DNA from: Isoetes taiwanensis
Lineage: Eukaryota > Streptophyta > Lycopodiopsida > Isoetales > Isoetaceae
DNA: 64,000 nt
Assembly (NCBI GenBank): GCA_021234155.1
Contig: JAJEKV010000085.1
Location: 1,558,896 to 1,622,895, forward strand
Reading direction: 5' to 3'
The notes beneath the pieces are model-generated. The model made no database searches, was not told the origin of the DNA, and worked only from the letters and a program-made list of their open reading frames with translations. Shown here one piece after another: positions 13,770 to 25,649 of this stretch; the first letter of the stretch is position 1, and the number at the start of each line of letters is the position of its first letter. Made by a program: the position numbers and the translations under genes.

Positions 13770-16606
13770 CTGCTAACAACATTGATAAATCATGTTCTCA
13801 TGTGCCTCTTGAGTCCATCTGCATGTCTCAATGCAGAGGCGATGCGCCCCCATTCGAATGGAAACTATCAGTCTATGCTTCTTCATGGAGAGATGTGTAC
13901 GCAGGTAGCATTGTGGACCTTGTGTCAGCATGGGATTGATCTGCTTCTTGTAGTGTGTCGTTTTAACCTGCTCCAGGGCACCCACATCCCAAAGTTTATT
14001 AATGAAGCTTGCAAGCATCAAGGTACTGCCACAAATAGTGGTGGTCCTTTTCAGTTTGGACTTGTATGCACCTCTACTCTTGCACGTTCCACAAGAACCA
14101 CTAGACTTGTTTCTCCTTTCAATAGGCTTCGAGGCATTGTGGCCCCAATGCCACGATATAGACAAGGTTAGGAAGAGGGGCATCGCCCATACCGACCACT
14201 TTCTGAAAGCAGATGATATGGCGGTCCAATGCGGCCCCTTGGAGGGGCAAGAAACATGTTTCCTGCAGCAGGATCAGATAAGCAAATATGAACTTTACCC
14301 CAAGTGTGCAAACTAAAAAGGCTTTCTGCACCTGTTCCAGGTCATTCAAGGTGGCTAGGGACAAAACCTCGACCCCGTATAGGAGAACAAGCTCTACCAG
14401 TGCTATGAACAAGTATGACTAATGGGCCGAGGCCTACAACTCTACTTTACGAATGCTGTTATGTATGACATAAAGTGCTTTCCAGCCTGCTGTGATGCGT
14501 AGTCGGATGGAAGTGTTCCAGTACATGGTCGAAGTAAACTCCACTTCCAGATACGTATAGGTGGGAGCTACCACCACATTTTGCCCCTGGTGTGTAAAAG
14601 AAGGAGCTCTTGGTTGACGCAATGATGAGATAAGTAGCACCTTAGTCTTGGCAAGTTGATGCGCATGCCGATGAATTGGAAAAATGTGTCCAGGGCATCC
14701 AAATGGTGTTGCATGTCAGCTGGAGCGTAGGCTAATAGATCCACATCATCCGCATATATGAGTTGCATAAATATGTGGTGTGGGACCTAAACTCCCGTTT
14801 TCCCGTACTCAGTTAATCAATCTTCCAACTGATTTATATACAGGTTAAAGAGCATTGGAGAGAGTGGGCATCCCTAACGGACTCCAATGTTGTTGACGAT
14901 AGGCTATCCTGACGGTGTCAATTGGCATGAGCATGCCTCACCTATATATCGCATTTCGCAAATCCATAGGGGGGGCCCAACTGCCTCTTATCAAGCTTAG
15001 TATCAAAAGCTTTTGGAAAATCCATAAAGTATAGCATATAGGTCTTCCCAACGATTCCAGCTATCTTCGACCAAGGTCCGCAAAATTATTATATGATCAA
15101 TGGTGAAGTGTTGGGGCGGGAATCCTACCTATGTGAGAGCCCGCATCTCTGCTTCCTATGCCCATATCATCAACTGTTGCTTGAAATTGCCAGCCAGCAA
15201 TTTACTAAAGAGTGAACTGACCATGATGGTATGGTAATTGGCCGGGCAAGTCAGGATCACCCGCCTTATATGGGAACAACTCTAATGGTCCACATTGGGG
15301 GTAAGCCTTTGCGGCATGCCGTCTAAATCTGTCGCCTTGCCATTGGCGAGATGCTGTAAGCCCTTGGTGACATCTGCTTCCGTGATGACTAGTCCAAACC
15401 CCACGTGGACTATAGAGTTGCTACAAGTATTGTACCCACTGCTCTGAAGTGATGTTCCATGTAGCTTACAAAGGCTTGTGCAATACCCTTCTCCAAAATA
15501 TCCTGGAATGATGGTCCAGGAGATAGAACAGTTCTTGTTGATGTCCTGTAATGTACCTGGCTGCGGTATTGTCTGATGGTAAGCGGGCACAATGTTGGGT
15601 CAGTGACATGTCGAAGCCAACATTTAAGCTCCCTACACTCGTCATCAAACCATTAGTTGCGAGGAGAGGTTGTAGCTCCCAAAGGTTGTTGTGGGCAGCT
15701 TCTCCCAAAGGATTTGTTAGCAGAAGTCATAAGCACATTGATTAACTGGGCAGTCTGTTGCTGTGGCATGGAGAGCTACAGTATTGCCTCTAGGTCAGCT
15801 GTGACCATCTCGGCATAGGCCTCTGCATATCATAATCTAAGCGCAACTGAGGCACATGGAGCGGCGGAGCAATGGGCATGCGAACACTGCCAATCCACCT
15901 GTAAGAGGATGGATTGGTGGTCACAATCAACTTCTTCATCTCTACTATTTGTACCAACACAAAGGTGGGTAAGCAGGTGCAGAACTTGCTCTGTCATTAG
16001 TACATAGGCAATAACATTGGAGCCATGGCCCTAGTTCTCTTGGCTAGAGGATGGACACCGCGCTAGTCCATTGCAAATTACCAATCAAAGATATTGCATA
16101 GCTAAAGCAATTGCTTGCCATAGCTCGTGATCTGGTTGTCATCCGATGTGCGTGGCTGAGCCACCTCTGTGGGGCGCAGCTATAGCACGTCCTCTGCCAA
16201 GGGGTCGAATGTCTTGAGATGTTCTGTCCCCGTGCATGCATAGAAGTCTTCAAGCAACATGGCACTGCCCAACTGTTTGTGTTGTTGTATATCATCATAT
16301 AGATCGACATAGGGTTCTAGCCTATTCACATTTGCGTGAGAGTGATAGAAGTTACTATTTGCACATGGGAAGTAGCATGCCGCCACAAAGAGAGGGTTGT
16401 CACTGCAATTTTGTACCCACACCCACAGGTAGCGATTGTGTCTGTCTATCTTGTGCAAGGAGACTGATGGTGCCAAGGTTGTTCGATAGTAGCAGGCGAT
16501 CAATGATGTGATAATTGCTAGAAATGCATAGTACCTCTATAAGTATGGCAGTCAGGAAGAAAATGTCCACTTTCCTTTTTTTTATAAACCTTGCATGCCA
16601 GTTCAA
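13770..16606 (-). pseudogene. Degraded LINE: endonuclease, reverse transcriptase, C-terminal part
   Basis: Minus-strand reading in mixed frames follows LINE ORF2 order. First comes an APE-type endonuclease (16606-16150), with PLFVAACYFP and a degraded GDFN-like LLEDFYACTG. A linker with the sense of WFDDECRELKCWLRHV follows near 15650. Pre-RT wording GLQHLANGKATDLDGM is at about 15350. The RT has a KAFDTKLDKR block (about 15000), GCPLSPMLFNLYINQLED (about 14850) and QLIYADDVDLLAYAP (about 14750). A C-terminal part reads ATLNDLEQVQKAF (about 14340). Many stops and frameshifts make it inactive. Its RT differs from the fragment at 5.6 kb (YADD against FADD). Confidence 0.88.
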
Positions 16607-17076
16607 ATTTCTCAGTCTTTGCCATTAAATCGAGTGTTTGAAAGAAAGGGAGGGAGAAATGAAGTGCATCTTTTTATGTCATGCCATTTTACGGCAACAT
16701 CCTTCTTAAAGTATAGGACAGAGGGAGAAATAAAGTGAAGTGTACATTCAGGGAGGGAGAGAGCATTCTTAACTGCCACTTGAAATCAACTATTCTATGA
16801 GACACACATACCACACCAACCGACCTTGGGTCTCATATCTCGAATCTCCTGGAGGCAATAGCAAATCTTGCTTTCTTTCTTTCCTGTACCATAGTCATTT
16901 AACATGGTTGTCCTGGTTAACTTATCATTTATAAACAACATCATAGGTGCACAGAAAGCAGAAGCATTGTTTCAAAATGTGCTGCATATACTTCTGTTTA
17001 TATTTATATAGACACTCTAAATGCAAGATACCACAAACTAAAATAAATAAACTAGAGTAGCAACAACAAAAAGTAC

Positions 17077-18241
17077 CTCAATAGCGAGGCCATAGGTTGC
17101 AGAATTTGGGGACACTGAATCTACTTTTAGCTGCTCAAGAACCCAAATAGTATGAGCCCAGTCCTTGTGAGGAACACATGCATTAATCACCTAAGAGAAT
17201 CCAAAAGGTATTATTCATGTATTGCCGAAACAACTAATTAAATCTCATAAACTAGTTAACTAGACAACTAACAACGATAATATCTTAAGAGCCTGATAGA
17301 TGTTTCAAACCAATTACCTGCCATATCGAGCCTAATGGGCTGATCGAAATTCTCTAATCCCAATAAAGACATTCGCCCTGGTTTTATACAAGAAAGCGAC
17401 TACAGCTTTGGATTGTTATCACTTCATAAATCATCTCCAAGACAACCTTTGCCATTAGACTTAAAGATAGTCAATGGCCAAGGACAAAGTACACAATCTA
17501 AGCAAAAATGATGTATGGAGCTTACAAAGCAGCCACATGTTGCTATGCCAATAGAGTTAGCATGAACGAAGCCATTTATAAGAAGATAGTTGAGCAGAAA
17601 TGAAATAGTAGCAAACCATGGTTTGTCTCTTTAGTTAATCAATCCAGAATTATGGCCACGGACAGGGAAACAATGCATTGTTTTCCAAGAAACAATAGCT
17701 CGGGCGAAGACAATGCCTTTTCCTATTGTAATCAAAGTGCAGAGCCGATCTTCCTGAGGTCTTAAACCAAAGTCTTACCATAACCTGTGAACCCGAAACA
17801 ACAAAAGGTAGAGCAAAATATAGTTGGGTCAAGCAAGCACATTGGGACTCATCGATCCGACCCTAAAATCGTAGGGCAAGCCGAGAGCAAACGAAAAAAA
17901 CTACTGGGTAACCAAAAACCCTAACAAATCTGATACTTTAGAAAGACATGAATCCAGACAAAGAGAACTCTTAACCAAAAGTTGGGAAAAGAAATGACCG
18001 TGACAAATCAAAGCCTGAAGTAAGGAAACACAGAGTCTAGTTTAGAGTCGTATGGAAGTTTTACTGCCAGATTGCTTCGCGAATAAAGGAAAGACGAGCC
18101 GGATTTGATGCCTTACTTTTAGCCATCTGCCATTGCCACAATAACCTAGGGCAAGGATTGAAGGGGGCACCAAAACATTGGAGTACTCACCAGAACCGGA
18201 TTGAAGGGGGCATTATCATAGCCGAAAATATGAAAGAGGCC
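17077..18241 (-). CDS. Exons of a DG1-like PPR gene (partial)
   Basis: Two exons fit together in phase. The exon 17190-17077 is flanked by TAG and GTACTT splice signals; it encodes 38 residues, VINACVPHKDWAHTIWVLEQ then a PNSATYGLAIE end. The exon ending at 18191 (donor GTGAGT) reads FGYDNAPFNPVL. The joined sense, NPVL-VINACVPHKDW-WVLEQLK-PN-ATYGLA-E, follows the pattern I recall for plant DG1/EMB1417-type PPR proteins, chloroplast factors for RNA maturation. Upstream exon limits (near 18241) and all downstream exons were not found, so this may be a gene spread over long introns or a remnant. A 15-bp tract (ggattgaagggggca) near the exon is duplicated at 18154 and 18199. Confidence 0.5.
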
Positions 18242-18480
18242 TTGCAATCAGTTCGTGGCTTTCCTTGCAATCCATAAATGGATGCTTGGCCTTCGATGAT
18301 TGTGACGAATGACATCTTTGTTATTTCTGTACCTTATCTAATGCTCTTGGCTATAGATCTTAGGAAACAAAGAATCCAATGGCAATAATCATGTCACATC
18401 AGTTTTTGATGAGGTGGAGTTGCTATGTGGATAGGCTAGAATTGCAAGAAAGGTTGTAGGCTTGGTTGGACTGGTGTGCT

Positions 18481-19419
18481 AAAAATCTCAAATGTCAACG
18501 GTCAAAGTCAATATATGGCTCAGGGGTTGTGCCTAGGGCTCTTGTGAGATGTGGCTAACATTTGCCCTTCAAATTGAATGGCAAGATGAAAACTTACCCT
18601 TAAAAGAAATTAGGGGTCCCATCCAAATTTAAGGCTTGCTTTACTCTGGATATGGTGGAGCCCAGGGCATGGGCAATTTTGTGCTCCAAACTTTAAGCTT
18701 GGGTGTAGAAGGCAATGTAAAAGGCAGAGACTACGGATAAAAAACGGCTTGGGCTCACCCTTTCGAAGGAGAAAAAAATGGCTTGGGCTCACCCTTTCGT
18801 TTTCACAGAGCTTAGGCAAAGGATAAAAAAAATAGCATCTAATACAACTATGCCTATAATCTAAGCTAGAATTTGCCAGATTATGTGACGACTTGGCTGT
18901 CACAATATCTGGATGAATTGGGGCACAGAAATTGTGGCAGTATCCGTGTTGGGGACAGTTAGGATGGCCTGTTGAATAGCTTGAAGCGTGTTCAATGATG
19001 GAAGATGCTTTCATTTTTGTCAACATGTTAGCCTAAGCATGCTTCTACCTAGATGTGTGCTCCAAGATAACATGCCTTATTCATTCAAGTTTATGTGTTC
19101 ATATTCCATCCACTTTCGGTTTGTTGTCACTAAGTTCTACACACTTAGAGCATACTTAGAATCTTAACTCCAGTTGTCCATTCCATTCGAGCAGATTCCA
19201 TAATATGTTAGCATATGTAAATCAGTTGCATTAGTATACAATTGCATATTGATGTCGTACATCTCAAAATGTTGGATCTAATCACAAATATCGTCTCTAT
19301 CTATCAACCAAATAAGGTGCCAGGCATTACATTACGCCCCTATACCATGGACTACAGTTGAATATCGTGCCTAACACGATTTTCCAAAAATACTTTACTT
19401 ATGTTTGTTTTAAGTTTGT
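18481..19419. repeat. Right arm of the large inverted repeat (arm X)
   Basis: Inverted copy of 7547-8568. It abuts the LTR end at 19420 exactly as the left arm abuts copy A. On the minus strand it is open for 138 codons (19026-18610), but the left arm does not keep this frame, so I do not call a gene. Confidence 0.85.
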
Positions 19420-19603
19420 TGTGACGCTTCCAGAATCTATACGATGCTCCCATCGTATAGATCCGGGGAATTCCCCTCCCGTGTCAACTACATCACCATG
19501 GAAAGGCCCTCTGTCTAACTCAGACCATTGGGGATGGCCAAATGTCTGGGTGAGGAACACGGAGGTGTCATTCATCCCACCTCCTCTATGGGAATCCTGC
19601 AAA
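19420..19603 (-). mobile_element. 3' LTR remnant of element 1
   Basis: Matches the corresponding 26305-26480 portion of the 5' LTR (in plus: tgtgacgcttcc through cctctatgggaatcct). It breaks at about 19600 into RT sequence. The outer end directly touches arm X. Confidence 0.85.
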
Positions 19604-20582
19604 GTCCTTAACAAACTTGCGGTAATATTTCGCCAACCCCAGAAAGCTGCAGACCTCTGACAAGTTTGTTGGGATCGGCCAATCTTTCACTGCTTCTATC
19701 TTGGCTGGATCTGTGACTATCACCTTAGCAGAAACAATATGTCCCAAGTAATCGACTTTAGTAGTTGGAACCTACACTTGGAGAACTTGGCATAAAATTA
19801 GTGGCGTCTCAATTTCTACAAGGCCAACTGAAGATGACGCTCATGATCCTCTAAGGTTTTGTTGTATATGAGGATATCATCGAAGAAGATGATGACAAAG
19901 TCATCAAGATATTCGCAGAAAACATTATTCATCAACTTCGTGAATGTGGCAGGAGCATTAATTAGCCCAAATGGCATAACAGTGAACTCATAGTGCCCAT
20001 AACGTGTCCGAAAAACGAACTTATGGATGTCATCCTCTTTAATTCTTATTTGGTGATATCCTGAGCGAAGATCTTTGTGAAATACTTAGCTCATTGCAAT
20101 TGATCCATCAAGTCATCGACACGCAGTAGAGCATAGTGGTTCTTAATCGTGTGCTTGTTCAATTGCCTGTAATCAATGCGCATCTTTAAGGTACCATCCT
20201 TTTTCTTCACAAACAAAATAGGGACACCAAAGGACGACACACTTGGTCGAATGAACCCCAACTTGAGAAGCTCTTGCAACTGTCAATTCAGGTGTACTCA
20301 TTCTGTATGGAGCTTTGCTGGTAGGTTTAGTACCTGGTTCCAAGGTATTTCACATTCCACGCCTCGGAAAGGTGGCAACCTATGGATCTCATCTGGAAAG
20401 AGGTCGTGGTAATTCTCGAAGAACACTATTGCCGGGGGCAAGCTGTCAATAACTTCCTCTTGTTTAGACTTGGCCTCTAATGATGCAAGCCTAACAATAC
20501 AAGCAATTTGATACTTTTTGATGGCTTTATCCAACTGATGCAATGAAATACACTGCATTAAAGGTGACTTCTCGCTTTTCAC
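19604..20582 (-). pseudogene. gypsy reverse transcriptase (element 1)
   Basis: Copies element RNA into DNA. The minus strand shows the pre-RT linker HDLFPDEIHRLPPFRGVE (about 20420-20350), the N-terminal RT block [20 protein letters not shown] and [20 protein letters not shown] (20279-20110). The palm follows: [40 protein letters not shown] and the catalytic box [19 protein letters not shown] (about 19900-19850). Here FFDD stands where plant gypsy usually has YLDD. It has stops, and is cut at 19604. Confidence 0.9.
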
Positions 20583-20750
20583 AATCAGTGTTTGCCTTTG
20601 CAGCAGTCAAGAATTCATAGCAACCAATATTCATGATCTCGGCCCCTAGAGCAACTGGTGCTCCTGGCAATTGACTATTCAAATTGATACGTCGACCTTG
20701 AGTATGGCGTATGGCCCCACTAGCCAGCGTGACTGGACGTGGCTTTTACT

Positions 20751-20990
20751 TCAAAGGGGTAAGCTGTAAAGCTTCTGCCATTCTAGGTGAAGCAAAATTG
20801 TACTATCCATGTCCATAAGGATGATAAAGGGTTTACGATCTACTTGGCCAACCATGGCTATGACAGAAGATTGACTATCTGCTTGACCTATTTCAATAGC
20901 GGCATAAATGTGGGACTCATCTTGTATATAGTCTGGTGCCTCGTCATCCGCAACGATCTCTGGTTCAGTTGGGCCTATGACATCGGTCAT
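20751..20990 (-). pseudogene. gypsy aspartic protease (element 1)
   Basis: Polyprotein-processing protease. The minus-strand frame reads GQVDRKPFIILMDMDST; the catalytic D-T/S-G triad appears as DMDS, so the Gly is lost. The upstream acidic stretch VADDEAPDYIQDESHIYAA matches the element 2 copy. Confidence 0.75.
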
Positions 20991-20999
20991 GGGCCCATG

Positions 21000-22264
21000 A
21001 CTTCAAAGCAGCTTGAGAAGCCTGGGTAATGTATGGGCATTCTTGCATACGGTGTCCTAAAAGGAAGCACCGTTAACAGGGTTTGTCTCTTCGTAACTGC
21101 TCCCAAACTTCCCTCAGAATTGCCTGGAGCTCCCATGGTACTAGCAGACTTATTTGGGATAGTAAAGGAAACTTTCTTATCTTGTTTCTGATACCCAGCC
21201 GAGTGGGAGGTCCTGGGCTAAGTGAGCATCCACGAGTGCATAACCCCTAGTCTGACCAAAGGTAGAAGGGCGTGATGGCTGGTACTTAGGAGTATCCTCC
21301 TCCAAGCTAAGAGCTTTAGCCTCGATTTTTGCTATTGTTTTGGGATCTATGGCTCAGACCATTTTCATGAGAGTAGGGAATAACCCCTCGGTATACCCTT
21401 CAACTGCACTGCGTTGACTTTCCCAGAACATACAAGCGCAAACGCATAAATTCATCTGTGTATGCTTGGACTATCATATTCTTTTGTTCCAGGCGGTAAA
21501 AGGTTTGAATTTGTTGGCAGCGATGAGCTCTAGGGACATAGTGAGATTTGAAAGCTTTAGCAAAAACCTTATATCGACGCCTACCTCAAGTCAACCCATG
21601 AGAGTGGGCATATCCCTTCCACCAAATACGGCCTGACCCTGTGAGGTTCGTGGGGGCGACCTTGCTGATATCCTTCTCGGTTATTCCATAGGACTTGCCG
21701 AATTCATGCATCTCATCTAACCAGGATTCGGCATCCACATCCGACCTGGTCTTACCCGAGAATTGAGCCAATTTACGGTTCTTCCAAATGCTGGTAATGG
21801 CAGTGTCTACGATTTTCTGATATCCTTCTTCTTGAACTTTGCATGATCATCTGCTGACTCAAAAGACTCCGATGACTCGGACGATTCAGAACTGGCATCA
21901 GATAATGAACTGCTCCGTGTACGCTTTGAGCGTGTGGATGTAGCTGGAGTAGATGGTGGTACAGGTGGCAGTAGTGGCTAATGATTTGCTATACCGGGAA
22001 TCTGAAGTCCATATTCTTGCGGTACTGGCGGAATGGATTGTTCTGAAGTACGTAAGCTCTCAATAAGTTGGCACTTCATAAGTATGAGTCTTGTTCTAGA
22101 GTTAGACGATCAGATTGCATGGGTGTCACCCATGGAGGGGGACGTACACCGTCTAAAATATGGATAAGATTGAGATAAGCACAACATTCAAGTATTGTCA
22201 TAATAACACCATTAGGAAAGAAAATACTCGATGTTAGAGTAGAAATTGACGTCACATTTAACAT
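21000..22264 (-). pseudogene. gypsy gag (element 1)
   Basis: Nucleocapsid/capsid protein. The core frame (21771-21586) reads FSGKTRSDVDAESWLDEMHE and GSGRIWWKGYAH, a retrotransposon gag core. A CCHC zinc knuckle is readable at about 21090-21040 as CxRCFLLGHRMQEC (one codon before the second Cys is a stop). The N-terminal part (22264-21780) is frameshifted. Confidence 0.8.
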
Positions 22265-22269
22265 AATGC

Positions 22270-22750
22270 TCGAATGGACAAACAGAATATGAAATCTTAA
22301 AGATGTTTATATATAAGCATAGTCAGTTGGACATGTGAGTGGATTCAGCATCGAATGAAGGGTTTGCTGACCACAATAGATTATACTTCTGCCAAGCCCT
22401 GAGGATGATATCCTGGTACTCCATGGCCAGGCTTATGATCAAGAGATTGAACAAATTGTTCATTGCTCGATAGAGTTCCCAACGGTGATCATCCACATTG
22501 AAGAGTGCTTCCTCGTATATGTTATCCCAGTAGGACCAACTCCTTCGCATGGTGCATCGTAAGTCGTAAGTGGTTTTATCTCGAAGAAGCGTGACAAGTT
22601 CCCACCCATTAGTGGGGTAGCATAGCATGTTTGTCCCTGTAGTAGACCCCGCAATAGATGTACAATGAATGTCTTATAATTTACATACAAGGCATACATT
22701 AGAGAGAAAAAGAATGAAACATTGAATATCGAAGTTTATATTATGAGTGG
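22270..22750 (-). other. Element 1-specific segment between ORF b and gag
   Basis: An open stretch of 101 codons on minus (22628-22323; includes RSWSYWDNIYEEALFNVDDH) has no counterpart at the same place in element 2. Not recognised. It may be an insertion or sequence lost from element 2. Confidence 0.4.
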
Positions 22751-22826
22751 CATACAAGTGCCTATTGTTTAAGTAATACATATATCTTAATGGCCGAGGG
22801 CCATATACTATAATCAAAAACTATAT

Positions 22827-24217
22827 TCAAGAGCTAGGTCCTGCATCATGATCCATCGACGTAGAAGGTGGAGGGGGCTGGCGGTGTGGAAGTAGGGTAA
22901 CTCTGGAGCTGATGGTACAGGCAACGACGAAAGCAATCTCTGGAGGATAAGCCGTGGCCAAAGGTGCGGCCACAACGAGCTTCATGCTCATCCACGGTGC
23001 AATATCTTGCCCTAGGGCAGTCAAAGCGAAGTCCCGTCGCACAAGCACATGTGAGCGCGCGATGTGGGAGCTTCTTATGTCCAGCTAAGGTGGATAACGT
23101 ACAGAGTGCCCGCCATGATGCCTCTACCTCTGGAGCTAGATCCCGTGCCACAAAAGGACATGTCCCTGTTTAAAAGCTGAAAGAAGAAGCGGGTAATGTG
23201 ATTTCCTAGAGCACTAACCTCTGGGATGATAGAGGTGGTTGCTTCCTTGTCGAGGTCCGTATTGACCTCCTCTTCCTTAACTTCCTGCTTTTCTTCCCTC
23301 AGATGATTTTTACTGTCATAAAGATCTTCTCCTTCTTCCTCTGATTCCGAGGGAATATCCACCATGTTAATGTTTGGGACGTGTGGTCCCATAGCAACAA
23401 AAGCTTCTTCAGGTGGCTGTGACGGGGTCTTTTGCAACACAAGGTCTCATAGCCTCAAGAGGGTGTTAACTGACTCAATGGTCTCCTGATGAAATTTAAG
23501 CAACTGCTGCACCTCAGCAGGGAGCTCAGCTGGTGTAAAATCGATGAAATCATCCATGCAATACTCGGCGAGCTCGTACAATACTTGTGCCTTCCTTTTG
23601 GACTTAAGGTCAGCAACAACATGGTAAGTCCACATGATATCCTCGAATAGGAGGTATTCTTGCCTTTAACGCTGGACAACTGGGAGGGCATCCAAGCCAG
23701 TAAGGCGTGCCCCTTGATCTCGGTGTAGAGGCATCTACTCCACTAACTGTTTCCAGTGAACGAAGTCAATTTCCCGGATGTACTCGTCATCTTCTTTGTT
23801 TTAGACCACTGATGCTTTTCCTTTCTCTGCTGGCAAGGTCTAATTCTCAAATACTGATCCATGAGTATAGCCAGAGCAAATTTTACTTCAAAGTATTGTT
23901 AGCCCGCATGCATTCAGATGGGTGGATTCTTGCCCCATCTGGAGCTTCTCGTGAGGATGTTAGGGGCATGAGAATCACTCCCCAACATGTCTCGCACAAT
24001 GGCTCTTTCCAAGATGGGGTGGATCCCCTATGGTGATACAGAGGGATACCATTTCCTGAGTATAGAACTCAAGAAAAGCAGCATAATCAGGGTGGGCCTG
24101 CATGTTAGTAATGAGGTCTACCTTTTGGAGCAGAAAAGGCTGAAGGAGGTCGAATGGGACCTGAGGATCCCAATGTTCTCCATCTTGGTACCATTGAAGG
24201 AGGCTAGTGCTCTCCAT
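22827..24217 (-). pseudogene. Accessory ORF b of the gypsy family (copy 1), unknown function
   Basis: Starts MESTSLLQWYQDGEHW and ends MDHDAGPSS plus stop. The element 2 copy starts MDASSLAQWYIDSEHW and ends MDEDAGPAS plus stop, so both ends of the reading frame are conserved. Between them both copies share NMQAHPDYAAFLEFYTQEMV, MWTYHVVADLKSK, YCMDDFIDF, PSQPPEEAFVAMGPH and LSTLAGHKKL. A strongly acidic tract (SESEEEGEDLYDSKNHLREE) lies mid-protein. About 460 codons in all, interrupted by stops and shifts. It sits between ORF a and gag. No known domain recognised. Confidence 0.65.
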
Positions 24218-24422
24218 TGCACAAGCGAGTGGTGGAGAAGGAGCGAGAAGAAATGAAACCCTAAATGATGTTTAATGTGACTTTATTTTAAACTTTATGC
24301 TGCGTCAGCGCCAGTTATTATTAATAATTTAAAAATACTTTATACTTACAAAAGAATTTAGGCAATAAAATTTTTTTATATGTCTATACAAAATTTGTAC
24401 AACAAAATGCTTGACAAGCAAG

Positions 24423-25642
24423 CTAATTATAGTCTCCCCAAATTCTCCTGGTGAGAGCCAAATCCTTTGTCATGATGGTAACCCTCTTGGCGTGAATAGC
24501 ACAGGGGTTAGCATCCCAAAAAGTGTTACCAAGTCATCCTTGGCGGCCTCCTTGAGGGCGAGCATAGCAAAAGTTTGGAACCGAAGATCGGTCCAATACT
24601 CTTGTGCTATACCAGACGCTGGAAGGGAAGCTTCCATAGCAGAAGCTCTGTTGTCTTCTGATACTTTCGAATCTCTCTCAACGCTACGGTACTGGGCCTA
24701 TACCTGTGCGGCTTCTTTGGTTGTGTCAGCTTCTTGGGCAGGGTCTTGCCCCCTGAGATCGGCCGAGGTTGGGCGGCATCCACGCAGTCCTGCTGACGAG
24801 CAGAGCTCATGGCTTTTTCGATGCCCCCAACTGTCTTGAACTTCTCCTTATAGGCGCTCCGCGACTTATGGGTCGTGGACTTTCGCCTCCGTTTAACAAC
24901 AGGTCTCCATCTGGTCAGGAGCCCGCTGAGTGTTCTACTCTTCGTTTTGTTGGGTCTACTGCTGATCCTCCTTCTGCTTGCAAGCTCCTCTGCCTACCAT
25001 TGCTGCTCTGCCCATTCTGCCTCTTGCTACATGGCGTATGCAGCCGCCATACGCTCTTCCATTTCAGTGAGGCGACCGACATTCACTCTTCTGAGCAGCT
25101 CTGTCTGGTATCGGTCGGACCGGCCCTACATATCTAGCTGGATGGAAATCAGGTGGTCCACCGCGAGGTATGATGGGACTTCACCCCAAACAAAACTTTG
25201 GGTTGCCTCATCATAAAGGGGTCCTCCGATGTGATGTCGTGGCCGTCTCCTAGGTAGGTATATTTCCTACCTCTGGCTCTCGGATCTCCCCTCGCCGCTT
25301 CTCGAGCGAGCCCTATGATCCTTTCGGCCTCTGCATGGATGATCTCGTATTCGGCAACCTCCACACACGAGGGAGGGTAAAACTTGTCCAGCATCAGGAC
25401 TTGGTCGGGTTGTTCTACCAGTGTGGGGTTGTCCTAGGGCATTAAGTTTCAGCAAAAGTGCTCGGATAGATGGAAAATAGGGTAAGGAAGTCTATGTCTG
25501 GCGACAAACCGCTGTACCAACTCTTTCAGGAGGAGGTCGACCTTTCTCAAGTCATCGGCAAGCTGCTCACCAAGCTTGGCAAAGATCTGGTGGATGTTGA
25601 GTTATTGTAATATACAAAACCAAAGGTACGAGCCATGTTCAT
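24423..25642 (-). pseudogene. Accessory ORF a of the gypsy family (copy 1), unknown function
   Basis: First ORF downstream of the 5' LTR/PBS. Shared with element 2: the start (MAR or MAC), PYPIFHLSEHF, TLVEQPDQVLML-KFYPPSCVEV, AEAERI, the segment [32 protein letters not shown] and the end [15 protein letters not shown] before the stop. Charged and helical in its middle, Gln/Glu-rich. The copy has several stops. About 200 bp of non-coding AT-rich DNA separates it from ORF b. No family recognised. Confidence 0.6.
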
Positions 25643-25649
25643 TGCGGTA

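Noticed and set aside
13716-14171. 151-codon plus-strand frame
   Set aside because: Antisense to the LINE C-terminal region; no motif.
18610-19026. 138-codon minus-strand protein gene in arm X
   Set aside because: The frame is not kept in the left arm, which has a tandem expansion and indels at the same place; Cys/His spacing fits no known motif.
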